Part shown: positions 1-5,997 of the stretch, one piece after another
Numbering within the stretch: position 1 is the stretch's first letter
Layout: every line of letters starts with the position of its first letter
Program-made: the position numbers and the translations under genes
DNA from: an uncultured Alcaligenaceae bacterium
GTDB lineage: Bacteria > Pseudomonadota > Gammaproteobacteria > Burkholderiales > Burkholderiaceae_B
NCBI GenBank assembly: GCA_937897265.1
Contig: CALCPT010000386.1
Span: forward strand, 1-10,329
Direction of reading: 5' to 3'
Length of the DNA stretch: 10,329 nt
Notes under the pieces: generated by a model
What the model was told of the DNA's origin: nothing
What the model saw: the letters and a program-made list of their open reading frames with translations, nothing else
Databases searched by the model: none

Positions 1-543
1 CGCCGAGTTGAAGTTCGCGCTACCGCCGCGAAACTGCACGTTGCCTGCGCGATCGGCGCGATAGGCGCTCAAAAAGGCGTAATCAACTTGAATAGCATGC
101 TCAAGCACGTGTGGCTTGCCATTGAAATAACGAATGTCTTTGCCTTCAGCCAGATCGGTATCGACCCCAGTTGGCGAATAGAACGCCGGGATGCCGGCAC
201 CGCCCGCGCGACAGCGCTCAACCAAAATACCTTGTGGTACCAGTTCAACATCAAGAGTACCGGCGGCGATTCTTTTTTCGCCTTCGGTTTGCATACCGGC
301 TCTGATTGAAAACGCGGCAACGAGTTTTTTAACCTGATTGTTCTCAACCAACAATTGGCCTTTTTCACCCGCGGCGCCCAGTGAATTACAGACCAGAGTC
401 AAGTCTGTTGTCCCTTTGTCTCGCAATGCGAAGATCAAATTATTGGGAAAGCGATGTGCCAGACCAAATCCAGCGATTGCGACACTCGCGCCCGGTTGAA
501 TATCTTCGATTGCCTGAGCGGCTGAGGCAACTACCTTATCCAT
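1..543 (-). CDS. Class I CoA-transferase, subunit A (partial, 3' end outside window)
   Basis: An open frame of 181 codons reads from ATG at 543-541 through the left edge without a stop. The protein begins MDKVVASAAQ. It has the glycine-rich A-F-G loop near residues 24-27 and a conserved stretch at 101-122 (L-V-P-Q-G, then R-A-G-G-A-G) typical of the A subunit of 3-oxoacid CoA-transferases. The family moves CoA from a donor such as succinyl-CoA to a free acid in the cytoplasm. The start is supported by AAAGGA a few bases upstream. It aligns without gaps over about 120 residues with the second A subunit at 6900-7568 but is clearly different in sequence, so it is a paralogue and not a copy. It is last in the visible part of the leftward gene set. 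A B subunit would be expected beyond the left edge. The acid it activates is unknown. Confidence 0.88.
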   Translation of the reverse strand, partial: MDKVVASAAQAIEDIQPGASVAIAGFGLAHRFPNNLIFALRDKGTTDLTLVCNSLGAAGEKGQLLVENNQVKKLVAAFSIRAGMQTEGEKRIAAGTLDVELVPQGILVERCRAGGAGIPAFYSPTGVDTDLAEGKDIRYFNGKPHVLEHAIQVDYAFLSAYRADRAGNVQFRGGSANFNSA

Positions 544-591
544 ACTGATCCTTTGTTAATAAGTTCACGTACACAAACCAAGCCCTTCGGC

Positions 592-1548
592 TTAATCCAT
601 CTTAATGTTCAAAATCTTGTTTAGCTCGGCCAGTTGACGTTTTTCTTCAGTCAATGCCGCCAAAAACTGTTTCGGATTCAGCATTTTAAGCTCTGAGCCC
701 GAAGCCTCGACCCGAGCACGCACCTCAGGCTGTGAAAAATATTTCACACTTGCGTCGTACAACACACGCACCACGTGATCGGGCGTGCCAGCTGGAGCGA
801 GCAAACCATACCACGACCCCGTGTTATCGGGCACGCCCTGCTCGCCCAAAGTGGGTACGTCAGGCAGCGCTTTCGCGCGAGTTTCAGCCGATAGACCAAT
901 TGCACGCAATTTGCCAGACTTGAGGTGCGGCAGCATTGCCGACAGATTCAAAAACGAGACATCCACGTGCCCGCCCAGCATATCGTTGACCACTGGCGTG
1001 GCTCCTTTATAGGGCACATGGGTCATTTTGACTTTCGTTTCAATTTGAAAAATCTCGCCCGCGAGATGCGTTGAGCTGCCAGTTCCGCTTGAGCCATAGG
1101 TCATGACTTTTGTTTTGGCTAGCTCGATAAACTCTTTGACGTTGGTCGCTTTCACGTGGGGGCCAATGACCATCACGTTTGGCACATCAATAATCATCAA
1201 AATCGGCGAAAATTCTTTAATCCCATCGTACGGTGGATTTGAACTGAATACGGGCACTGCCGTATGTGGCGCGCCTGCGCTAGCTAACAGCGTATAGCCA
1301 TCAGGTGCCGCTTTGGCGACATACGCCGTTCCGATCGAACCGCTCCCTCCGCCTTTGGTCTCGATCACAAAGGTTTGCCCTAGCGCCTGCGACAACCCGT
1401 TTGCAAGCTCACGGGCAATTTGGTCCGCCGGGCCACCCGCGGGGTAGGGCACAATCATTTTGACCGGCTTATCTGGATAGGTCTGCGCGGCCGCAAGCAA
1501 GGGCGCAAACGCCATCGTCAACATGACTGCTCGTAAAATTTTTCGCAT
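592..1548 (-). CDS. Bug/TctC-family periplasmic solute-binding protein
   Basis: A 318-residue protein if translation starts at 1548, which fits the usual family length of about 320. The start MRKILRAVML was chosen over an upstream in-frame ATG at 1575 because AAAGGGAT lies just ahead of it and because it opens directly into a signal peptide: basic start, hydrophobic core to about residue 20, likely cut after the alanines near residue 21. The mature protein begins QTYPDKPVK and carries the family hallmark V-P-Y-P-A-G-G near 34-39, then a P-D-G-Y motif. Family members bind carboxylates in the periplasm and pass them to TctAB-type membrane transporters. No TctA or TctB gene is in the window, so it may use a transporter encoded elsewhere, or act in sensing. 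It lies 107 bases after the metallo-hydrolase and 48 bases before the CoA-transferase gene, all on the minus strand. Confidence 0.92.
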   Translation of the reverse strand: MRKILRAVMLTMAFAPLLAAAQTYPDKPVKMIVPYPAGGPADQIARELANGLSQALGQTFVIETKGGGSGSIGTAYVAKAAPDGYTLLASAGAPHTAVPVFSSNPPYDGIKEFSPILMIIDVPNVMVIGPHVKATNVKEFIELAKTKVMTYGSSGTGSSTHLAGEIFQIETKVKMTHVPYKGATPVVNDMLGGHVDVSFLNLSAMLPHLKSGKLRAIGLSAETRAKALPDVPTLGEQGVPDNTGSWYGLLAPAGTPDHVVRVLYDASVKYFSQPEVRARVEASGSELKMLNPKQFLAALTEEKRQLAELNKILNIKMD

Positions 1549-1655
1549 TGTTATCCCTTTTTTAATCCTTTGCACCGCTTGATACGAATAACCCTAAAAC
1601 ACCATGCAAGGCGCTCGACCAGCGCTAAAGCACTGCGCAACGCTCTTTGTCAAAG

Positions 1656-2555
1656 CTATTCGCCGCGTGCTTCAGGCTCGACCGGTTCAAAGCGATAACC
1701 TTTCGTGCTGTCGCCACGCACATAACCGCAATGCGGCCAACCAAAGTGCACCGGAAAAATCATCGCGTTACGCTCAGCCGCACGTTTCAAAAACAAAGCA
1801 CGCGAAGCGCGCGCCTGCTCTGCGTGGGCATCGATCCAGGTGTTGATGTGCGGCATCGCAATCTGTAATGGGCTATGCATCACATCGCCGGCAAAGATCG
1901 CCTCTTGCCCTTTTGACTGCAGGCGAAAGTGCAATGAGCCGGGCGTATGGCCAGGCATCGCCTCAGCTTTCAGACAACCCGCCACGACGTCACCATCGTC
2001 GATTAGATCAATCAAGCCTAATTCATAGAGCGGCAATACGCTGTCTTCGAACGAGCCACTAATGACACCTTTATCACCATTTTTATAGGCTGCATGTGCG
2101 GCTTCAAAATCAACCCGTGGCATCAAGTGGCGCGCGTTCGGAAACATTGGCTCCCAGCGACCATCTACCATGCGAGTCCCCCAACCCACGTGATCGGGAT
2201 GAAAATGTGTGACAACCACATGTGTCACTGATTTTGCGCTAGCGCCCGCTGCGTCAAGCCAAAGTGGCGTCAACGTATTGAGCATATTCATCCGCTCTGA
2301 GCCACGCTTTTTATGATTGCCAACGCCTAAGTCGATCACGATCACGTTATCGCCCATATGCATCACCCACAGCTGCATGGCAACGATAAAGCGCTGAAGT
2401 TTGATGTTGTAGTGATGAGGTGCGAGCCAAGACAAGTGGGGCTCAATCTCGCGCACATCAAGCTCAGGAAATACGAAATCAGCCGCGTGCGTTGGTCCGC
2501 TGTATTCAATAACGTTATAAATTTTTGCGTCGCCTACGTGACGAGAGTAAATCAT
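1656..2555 (-). CDS. Metallo-beta-lactamase-fold hydrolase (lactonase/thioesterase-like, substrate unknown)
   Basis: A 299-residue protein from ATG at 2555. A longer frame reaches 2633 but would run into the preceding gene, and an AAGGC site sits correctly before 2555. The zinc-binding set is complete: T-H-F-H-P-D-H with H117, H119, D121 and H122, then H203 in P-G-H-T-P-G-S, D224 in F-A-G-D, and H270 in P-V-H-F-G-W. This indicates a two-metal hydrolase of the group that includes lactonases, glyoxalase II and some ester or phosphotriester hydrolases. No signal peptide is seen, so it is probably cytoplasmic. It starts 26 bases after the duplicated-domain gene and is probably co-transcribed. In this setting it could open a lactone or cleave an acyl-CoA thioester. 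That role is inferred from position; the sequence shows only the fold and metal site. Confidence 0.88.
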   Translation of the reverse strand: MIYSRHVGDAKIYNVIEYSGPTHAADFVFPELDVREIEPHLSWLAPHHYNIKLQRFIVAMQLWVMHMGDNVIVIDLGVGNHKKRGSERMNMLNTLTPLWLDAAGASAKSVTHVVVTHFHPDHVGWGTRMVDGRWEPMFPNARHLMPRVDFEAAHAAYKNGDKGVISGSFEDSVLPLYELGLIDLIDDGDVVAGCLKAEAMPGHTPGSLHFRLQSKGQEAIFAGDVMHSPLQIAMPHINTWIDAHAEQARASRALFLKRAAERNAMIFPVHFGWPHCGYVRGDSTKGYRFEPVEPEARGE

Positions 2556-2581
2556 GAGGATGCCTTTGTATTCTAAAAAAT

Positions 2582-3307
2582 TTAACCAACCAAACGATAC
2601 GTTAAACGCCACTTGGTATCGCGATTTTGCCAAGGTGGTGGGCCAGCTGAGAAAGAATTACCGCCAGGATCAGCGCTTAATCTATCTTTCATGAACGACT
2701 TTGCCGCAGCCTCATCTTTGATGCCGTACATCGCTAAAAAGTTTGGTGCACCGGGCTCGGGGTGAAGAAAGGTGCGCATATTTTTGTAGCGCGCGCCACT
2801 CACAAAGCCATAGCCAGCCAAGACCTCTGGCACATGGATCGTGTTGTAGAACTCATTAAATTGTGCCAACTCAGCCTCACCTGACCCGGCGGCTGCGTTC
2901 ATGCCAACTAAATACATGTAAGGCGAAGCAGACACCTGAACTGCTGCGGGATTGTTCAATACATGCTGCCACATCAAGCGCCACTTGGTATAGCGCTTTT
3001 GCCACGCTGCAGGGCCGTCGCTATACACAGGCCGCCCACTTGCTGGCCCATCATTACGCGTAATGTAAAGCTGTGCCGCCTCTTTGCTTTCAATGTCGTA
3101 CGCAGCGATAAAACGTGGCCCGCGCGGGCCACGCGTATCGTCTTGAGCAAGCTCGTAACGTCGCCCACGTAAAAAACCGGGGTTACCCGCCAACACTTCA
3201 GGCTTGTGCACGTTCGAGTAAAAGTCATTAAACGCCGCAACATCGGCAGCGCTTGTGTCAGCGGGGATATCCATGCCGACCCAATAGGTGTAAAGCGCAT
3301 CGCTCAT
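2582..3307 (-). CDS. Internally duplicated protein, dimeric alpha/beta-barrel-like (function unknown)
   Basis: A 241-residue protein made of two clearly homologous halves, about residues 6-116 and 130-239. Matching signatures are Y-x-Y-x-V-G-M at 6-12 and 130-136, F-N-(D/E)-F-Y followed by H-x-P-E-V-L-A-G (H34 and H158), G-F-x-x-G-x-R-Y, a central (A/M)-Y-x-I strand, and near the end of each half W-Q-(K/N)-R-x-T-K-W-R-L. The size and pattern of each half suggest a ferredoxin-like alpha/beta unit of the dimeric alpha/beta-barrel (EthD-like) type, so the whole may be a fused dimer in one chain. That fold call is by eye and less certain than the duplication. The histidine kept in both halves is a candidate catalytic or binding residue. 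AAAGGAT precedes the ATG. It lies 16 bases after the DUF35 gene and 26 before the metallo-hydrolase. I do not recognise a named function. Confidence 0.85.
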   Translation of the reverse strand: MSDALYTYWVGMDIPADTSAADVAAFNDFYSNVHKPEVLAGNPGFLRGRRYELAQDDTRGPRGPRFIAAYDIESKEAAQLYITRNDGPASGRPVYSDGPAAWQKRYTKWRLMWQHVLNNPAAVQVSASPYMYLVGMNAAAGSGEAELAQFNEFYNTIHVPEVLAGYGFVSGARYKNMRTFLHPEPGAPNFLAMYGIKDEAAAKSFMKDRLSADPGGNSFSAGPPPWQNRDTKWRLTYRLVG

Positions 3308-3323
3308 TTTTTATCCTTTGCCT

Positions 3324-3725
3324 TCAAACCAATTTAAACATTGGGATTGCAGGACCATCCTCGCTCGGCTTGAAGGTCACCGCAACCTTTTGTCCGCAGC
3401 GGATAGTATCCAAATCACAATCAACGATGTTCGTGAGCATCGTAATGCCTTCATCAAGCGTGACGTAGGCAATGGCGTACGGGACTGGGCCAGAGGTACG
3501 CGTCACGCTATAGCTATATACCGTACCGGTGCCCTTCACTTCTTTAAATTCAGTTTTATCGCTGAAACAAAACGGGCAGAGCGCACGCGGATAGTGATGA
3601 TATTGTTTGCAGTCATTGCAAAACTTCAGCATCAGCTTGCCTTGTGTAGCCGCATCAAAATAAGGCTCGTCGCCATAGTTCAATTTTGGGGCAGGGATTT
3701 TTCTGTCTTGATAGGGTGTGGTCAT
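3324..3725 (-). CDS. DUF35 zinc-ribbon/OB-fold protein, partner of the thiolase-like enzyme
   Basis: A 133-residue protein with the two-part DUF35 layout: an N-terminal helix, a rubredoxin-like zinc ribbon with C36-x-x-C39 and C50-x-x-C53, and an OB-fold-like C-terminal part from about residue 62, beginning with G-T-G-T-V-Y-S-Y and including V-P-Y-A-I-A-Y-V. DUF35 proteins typically work with thiolase-fold enzymes and are thought to help bind acyl-CoA. In the bacterial steroid side-chain pathway a DUF35 domain is needed by the thiolase-like aldolase Ltp2. Here the gene begins only 4 bases after the stop of the thiolase-like gene, which strongly suggests a complex of the two products. All four zinc ligands are present and the length is normal for the family. 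The physical partnership is inferred from order and family. Confidence 0.93.
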   Translation of the reverse strand: MTTPYQDRKIPAPKLNYGDEPYFDAATQGKLMLKFCNDCKQYHHYPRALCPFCFSDKTEFKEVKGTGTVYSYSVTRTSGPVPYAIAYVTLDEGITMLTNIVDCDLDTIRCGQKVAVTFKPSEDGPAIPMFKLV

Positions 3726-3729
3726 GGCG

Positions 3730-4887
3730 TTACTCTCTTTCCATAATCAAAGTGGCACTGCCGTGACGGGTACTCAGCGAGCCGCCGGTGCCGTGCGCCA
3801 AAGCAATATCGCAGTTTTTAACTTGCACTAAGGGATGGGCTTCGCCGCGCAACTGGCGCACGGCCTCGATGATTTTGGTGATGCCGCCACGATTCACCGG
3901 ATGGTTATTACACATCCCACCGCCATCCGTGTTGAACGGCAATTTGCCGACTCCAGAAATCAAGTTGCCATCCATCACAAACTTGCCACCTTCACCCTTT
4001 TTACAAAAGCCAAGATCCTCAAGCGTCATGACCACAGTGATCGTGAAGCTGTCGTAAATCGAGGCGTACTTAATGTCGCTGGGCTTGACGCCCGCTTCAG
4101 CAAACGCGATCGGGCCCGAACGCACAGCGCCTGTGTAGGTAATATCAATCTTGCCGCCCATCTGCCCCTTAGGCGACTCGCCCGCACCGATCAACTTCAC
4201 TGCTGGGCGTTTGAGGGTTTTAGCAATCTCGGGGCTCACTACGATGACTGCACCACCGCCGTCCGTCACCACACAGCAATCCATGCGATGTAGTGGGTCT
4301 GCAATCAACGGCGAATTCACAACGTCTTCGACAGTGACGACTTTTTTCAGGTAGGCATTGGGATTATGTTGCGCATGGTGCGATGCAGAAACTTTGACCC
4401 AGGCCAATTGCTCACTCGTTGTGCCAAATTCATACATATGCCGCATTGCAGCAAGCGCGTACAAATTGACTGTCACCGGGCCATAGGGCATTTCAAACGG
4501 CGTATCTGGGATGGCGGTATCCAGATCGCGCACGATTGTGCCTGGCCGCCCAAAGCCCGCGCAGGTAATCAAGGCAACGCTGCACTTGCCTGCCGCAATC
4601 GCCTCAGCCGCGTGGGCGACTAAATACAAGTACGACGACCCGCCGGTGTTGGTCGAGTCAGAGTGCTTAACCGTTAACCCCATGTAATCAATCATGTTGA
4701 TGCCACCCAAGCTGCCAGGCGCATCGGTCGAGCAGTAGTAGCCGTCGACGTCATGAATGGTCAAACCAGCGTCTTCAAGTGCACCCTTGGCACACTCAGC
4801 GTGTAGCTGTGCTAGCGACATATTTGCGATTTTGCGAGCTGGGTGCTCAAAAATCCCAGCGATATAGGCCTTGCCTTTAATACTCAT
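3730..4887 (-). CDS. Thiolase-fold (SCP-x/Ltp2-like) enzyme lacking the usual nucleophilic cysteine
   Basis: A 385-residue protein of the lipid-transfer/SCP-x branch of thiolases. The site that normally holds the acyl-carrying cysteine (N-C-x-x-G-S type) reads S-T-N-T-G-G-S-S at residues 78-85, with no cysteine. Other landmarks are kept: I-Y-D-S-F-T at 277-282, N-N-H-P-V-N-R-G-G with H329, and H-G-T-G-G at 365-369, where many thiolases have their second cysteine. Loss of both cysteines argues against ordinary acetyl-CoA acyltransfer. It resembles the group that includes Ltp2-type retro-aldolases, which work with a DUF35 protein, and Y278 may match a catalytic tyrosine of that group. The likely job is C-C bond cleavage of a hydroxyacyl-CoA, but the exact reaction is inferred. 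AGGGA lies upstream of the ATG. It is first in the leftward set and abuts the DUF35 gene. Confidence 0.87.
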   Translation of the reverse strand: MSIKGKAYIAGIFEHPARKIANMSLAQLHAECAKGALEDAGLTIHDVDGYYCSTDAPGSLGGINMIDYMGLTVKHSDSTNTGGSSYLYLVAHAAEAIAAGKCSVALITCAGFGRPGTIVRDLDTAIPDTPFEMPYGPVTVNLYALAAMRHMYEFGTTSEQLAWVKVSASHHAQHNPNAYLKKVVTVEDVVNSPLIADPLHRMDCCVVTDGGGAVIVVSPEIAKTLKRPAVKLIGAGESPKGQMGGKIDITYTGAVRSGPIAFAEAGVKPSDIKYASIYDSFTITVVMTLEDLGFCKKGEGGKFVMDGNLISGVGKLPFNTDGGGMCNNHPVNRGGITKIIEAVRQLRGEAHPLVQVKNCDIALAHGTGGSLSTRHGSATLIMERE

Positions 4888-5068
4888 TATGTTGTCCCTG
4901 TGAAGCTTTTGGTTTAAACCAAATATTAGAACTGGTCGGCTGTGAACCTCGTCTTAGTTTTATACCACTCAAACCGCGCCTTTTGGCAGTGGTTTTTCTT
5001 TTTTTACCGAAAAGGATTTTTTGCTCTAAGCTATTGCAAAAGGTACCTAGATACCACTCGGAGACAAT
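4888..5068. promoter_or_regulatory. Divergent control region between the two gene sets
   Basis: These 181 bases separate the leftward thiolase-like gene and the rightward crotonase gene and must hold the start signals of both. By eye it is richer in A and T than the genes. It contains a perfect 16-base palindrome (4908-4923), a T-rich tract (about 4993-5005) that reads as an A-tract on the minus strand, and a TATAAA-like -10 candidate for the leftward genes (minus strand, 4959-4964) without a good -35. For the rightward genes only weak pairs are seen, for example TTACCG and TAAGCT 17 bases apart (5004-5009, 5027-5032). The 9-mer ATACCACTC occurs twice, at 4962-4970 and 5051-5059. GGAGA at 5060-5064 is the crotonase ribosome site. 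The promoter positions are tentative. Confidence 0.6.
4908..4923. promoter_or_regulatory. Perfect 16-base palindrome, candidate operator
   Basis: The sequence TTTGGTTTAAACCAAA equals its own reverse complement over all 16 bases and stops being symmetrical at the next base on each side. It lies about 20 bases upstream of the thiolase-like start codon, in the only divergent spacer of the window. Its size and lack of a central gap fit a site for a dimeric repressor, such as a TetR-family protein sensing an acyl-CoA. No regulator gene is in the window, so the protein that binds it is unknown. Confidence 0.5.
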
Positions 5069-5866
5069 ATGCCAGAGCAGTCATCACCGTTACTCAGGTC
5101 GGTGCACGAGGGCGTTATGACGCTTGTCATGAATCGTCCAGAGCGTCGCAACGCACTCAGCCCCGAACTGTACGACCAGCTCGCCCAAGCCCTGTTTGAA
5201 GCCAAAGACAACCGGCAGATCGGCGCCATTGTGTTGACCGGCGCGGGTGACGCTTTTTGCGCAGGTGGCGATGTGGCACGTATGGCCAACTCACCCGCAG
5301 AGACCTTATCGTTTGAACAAAAGGCTGCACGCCTGCGCGGGCGCAATCAAATTACCGAGTTGCTGCATACCCTGCCCATTCCAACTATCGCCATGATTCG
5401 TGGCTCGGCTGCAGGCGCCGGCCTGTCTTTGGCGCTGGCCTGCGATTTTCGTTATGCAGATACTTCTGCGAAATTCAAAACGGCTTTCATCAACGTTGGC
5501 TTACCTGGCGATTTTGGTGGGCATTATTTTTTACCGCGTATCGTCGGATTTGCCAAAGCGCGCGAGCTGTATTTGCTATCGCCCACACTTGGTGCGCAGC
5601 AAGCGCAAGACTTGGGGATGTTGACAGGTCTTTGTTCGCCCGACAGCCTTGAAGCAGAGGTCACTGCAATTTCTCAAAAACTTGCAAAGGGCCCGCGACA
5701 GGCGTTGGCTCTGATGAAAGACAATTTAAATCAAGCGTTGAATAACAATTTAGATCAAATGCTGAATCAAGAAGCCTTTAACCATGTGACCGCCACGCTC
5801 ACCGCCGATCACAAAGAGGCTGCGTTGGCGTTTATCGAAAAACGTCCACCACGATTTGAACGCTAA
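5069..5866 (+). CDS. Crotonase-family protein, PaaG-like isomerase more likely than classical hydratase
   Basis: A 265-residue protein of normal crotonase length. The two oxyanion-hole segments are present: F-C-A-G-G-D at 63-68 and R-G-S-A-A-G-A-G at 111-118. Aligned by eye to rat mitochondrial enoyl-CoA hydratase, the two catalytic glutamates (E144 and E164) are replaced by S120 and F140. Instead, D148 in G-L-P-G-D-F-G-G falls where PaaG-like isomerases have the P-D aspartate, and the following Y-F-L-P-R-(I/L)-V-G is also typical of that group. So binding and enolate stabilisation of an acyl-CoA are well supported, and double-bond isomerisation is a better guess than hydration. The MaoC-type protein downstream could supply hydration. 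GGAGA lies before the ATG. It is first in the rightward set, with a 131-base AT-rich spacer before the next gene. Confidence 0.88.
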   Translation: MPEQSSPLLRSVHEGVMTLVMNRPERRNALSPELYDQLAQALFEAKDNRQIGAIVLTGAGDAFCAGGDVARMANSPAETLSFEQKAARLRGRNQITELLHTLPIPTIAMIRGSAAGAGLSLALACDFRYADTSAKFKTAFINVGLPGDFGGHYFLPRIVGFAKARELYLLSPTLGAQQAQDLGMLTGLCSPDSLEAEVTAISQKLAKGPRQALALMKDNLNQALNNNLDQMLNQEAFNHVTATLTADHKEAALAFIEKRPPRFER

Positions 5867-5997
5867 CTCACTAACAATATTCTCAGAACTATTAAATTTT
5901 GAAGCCAGCACACGACTTATATTCTTATCGTTACTCAATTAAAACTCTAATTATTCATTCGCTATTTTGATCAATATTTCAAGGAGTCTAGTCAATC

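Noticed and set aside
1549..1575. Upstream ATG that would lengthen the first Bug protein by nine residues
   Set aside because: The internal ATG at 1548 has a good ribosome site and starts directly into a typical signal peptide; the longer form would spoil the signal start.
1611..1655. Small inverted repeats (GCGCT/AGCGC at 1611-1625 and CTTTGTCAAAG at 1645-1655) after the metallo-hydrolase gene as a terminator
   Set aside because: Stems are only five base pairs and no strong T-run follows directly on the minus strand, so a terminator cannot be supported.
2556..2633. Upstream ATG that would add 26 residues to the metallo-hydrolase
   Set aside because: It would overlap the end of the duplicated-domain gene, and the ATG at 2555 has its own ribosome site; the extra residues do not look like part of the fold.
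3835..4293. A 152-codon plus-strand open frame opposite the thiolase-like gene
   Set aside because: It is antisense to a well-supported gene, has no recognisable domain and no convincing ribosome site; it is a coding shadow.
4979..5015. CCTTTT...AAAAGG inverted repeat around the T-rich tract in the divergent spacer
   Set aside because: The arms are six bases with a loop of about 25 bases in an AT-rich stretch, which is easily due to chance, and its place upstream of both genes does not suit a terminator.
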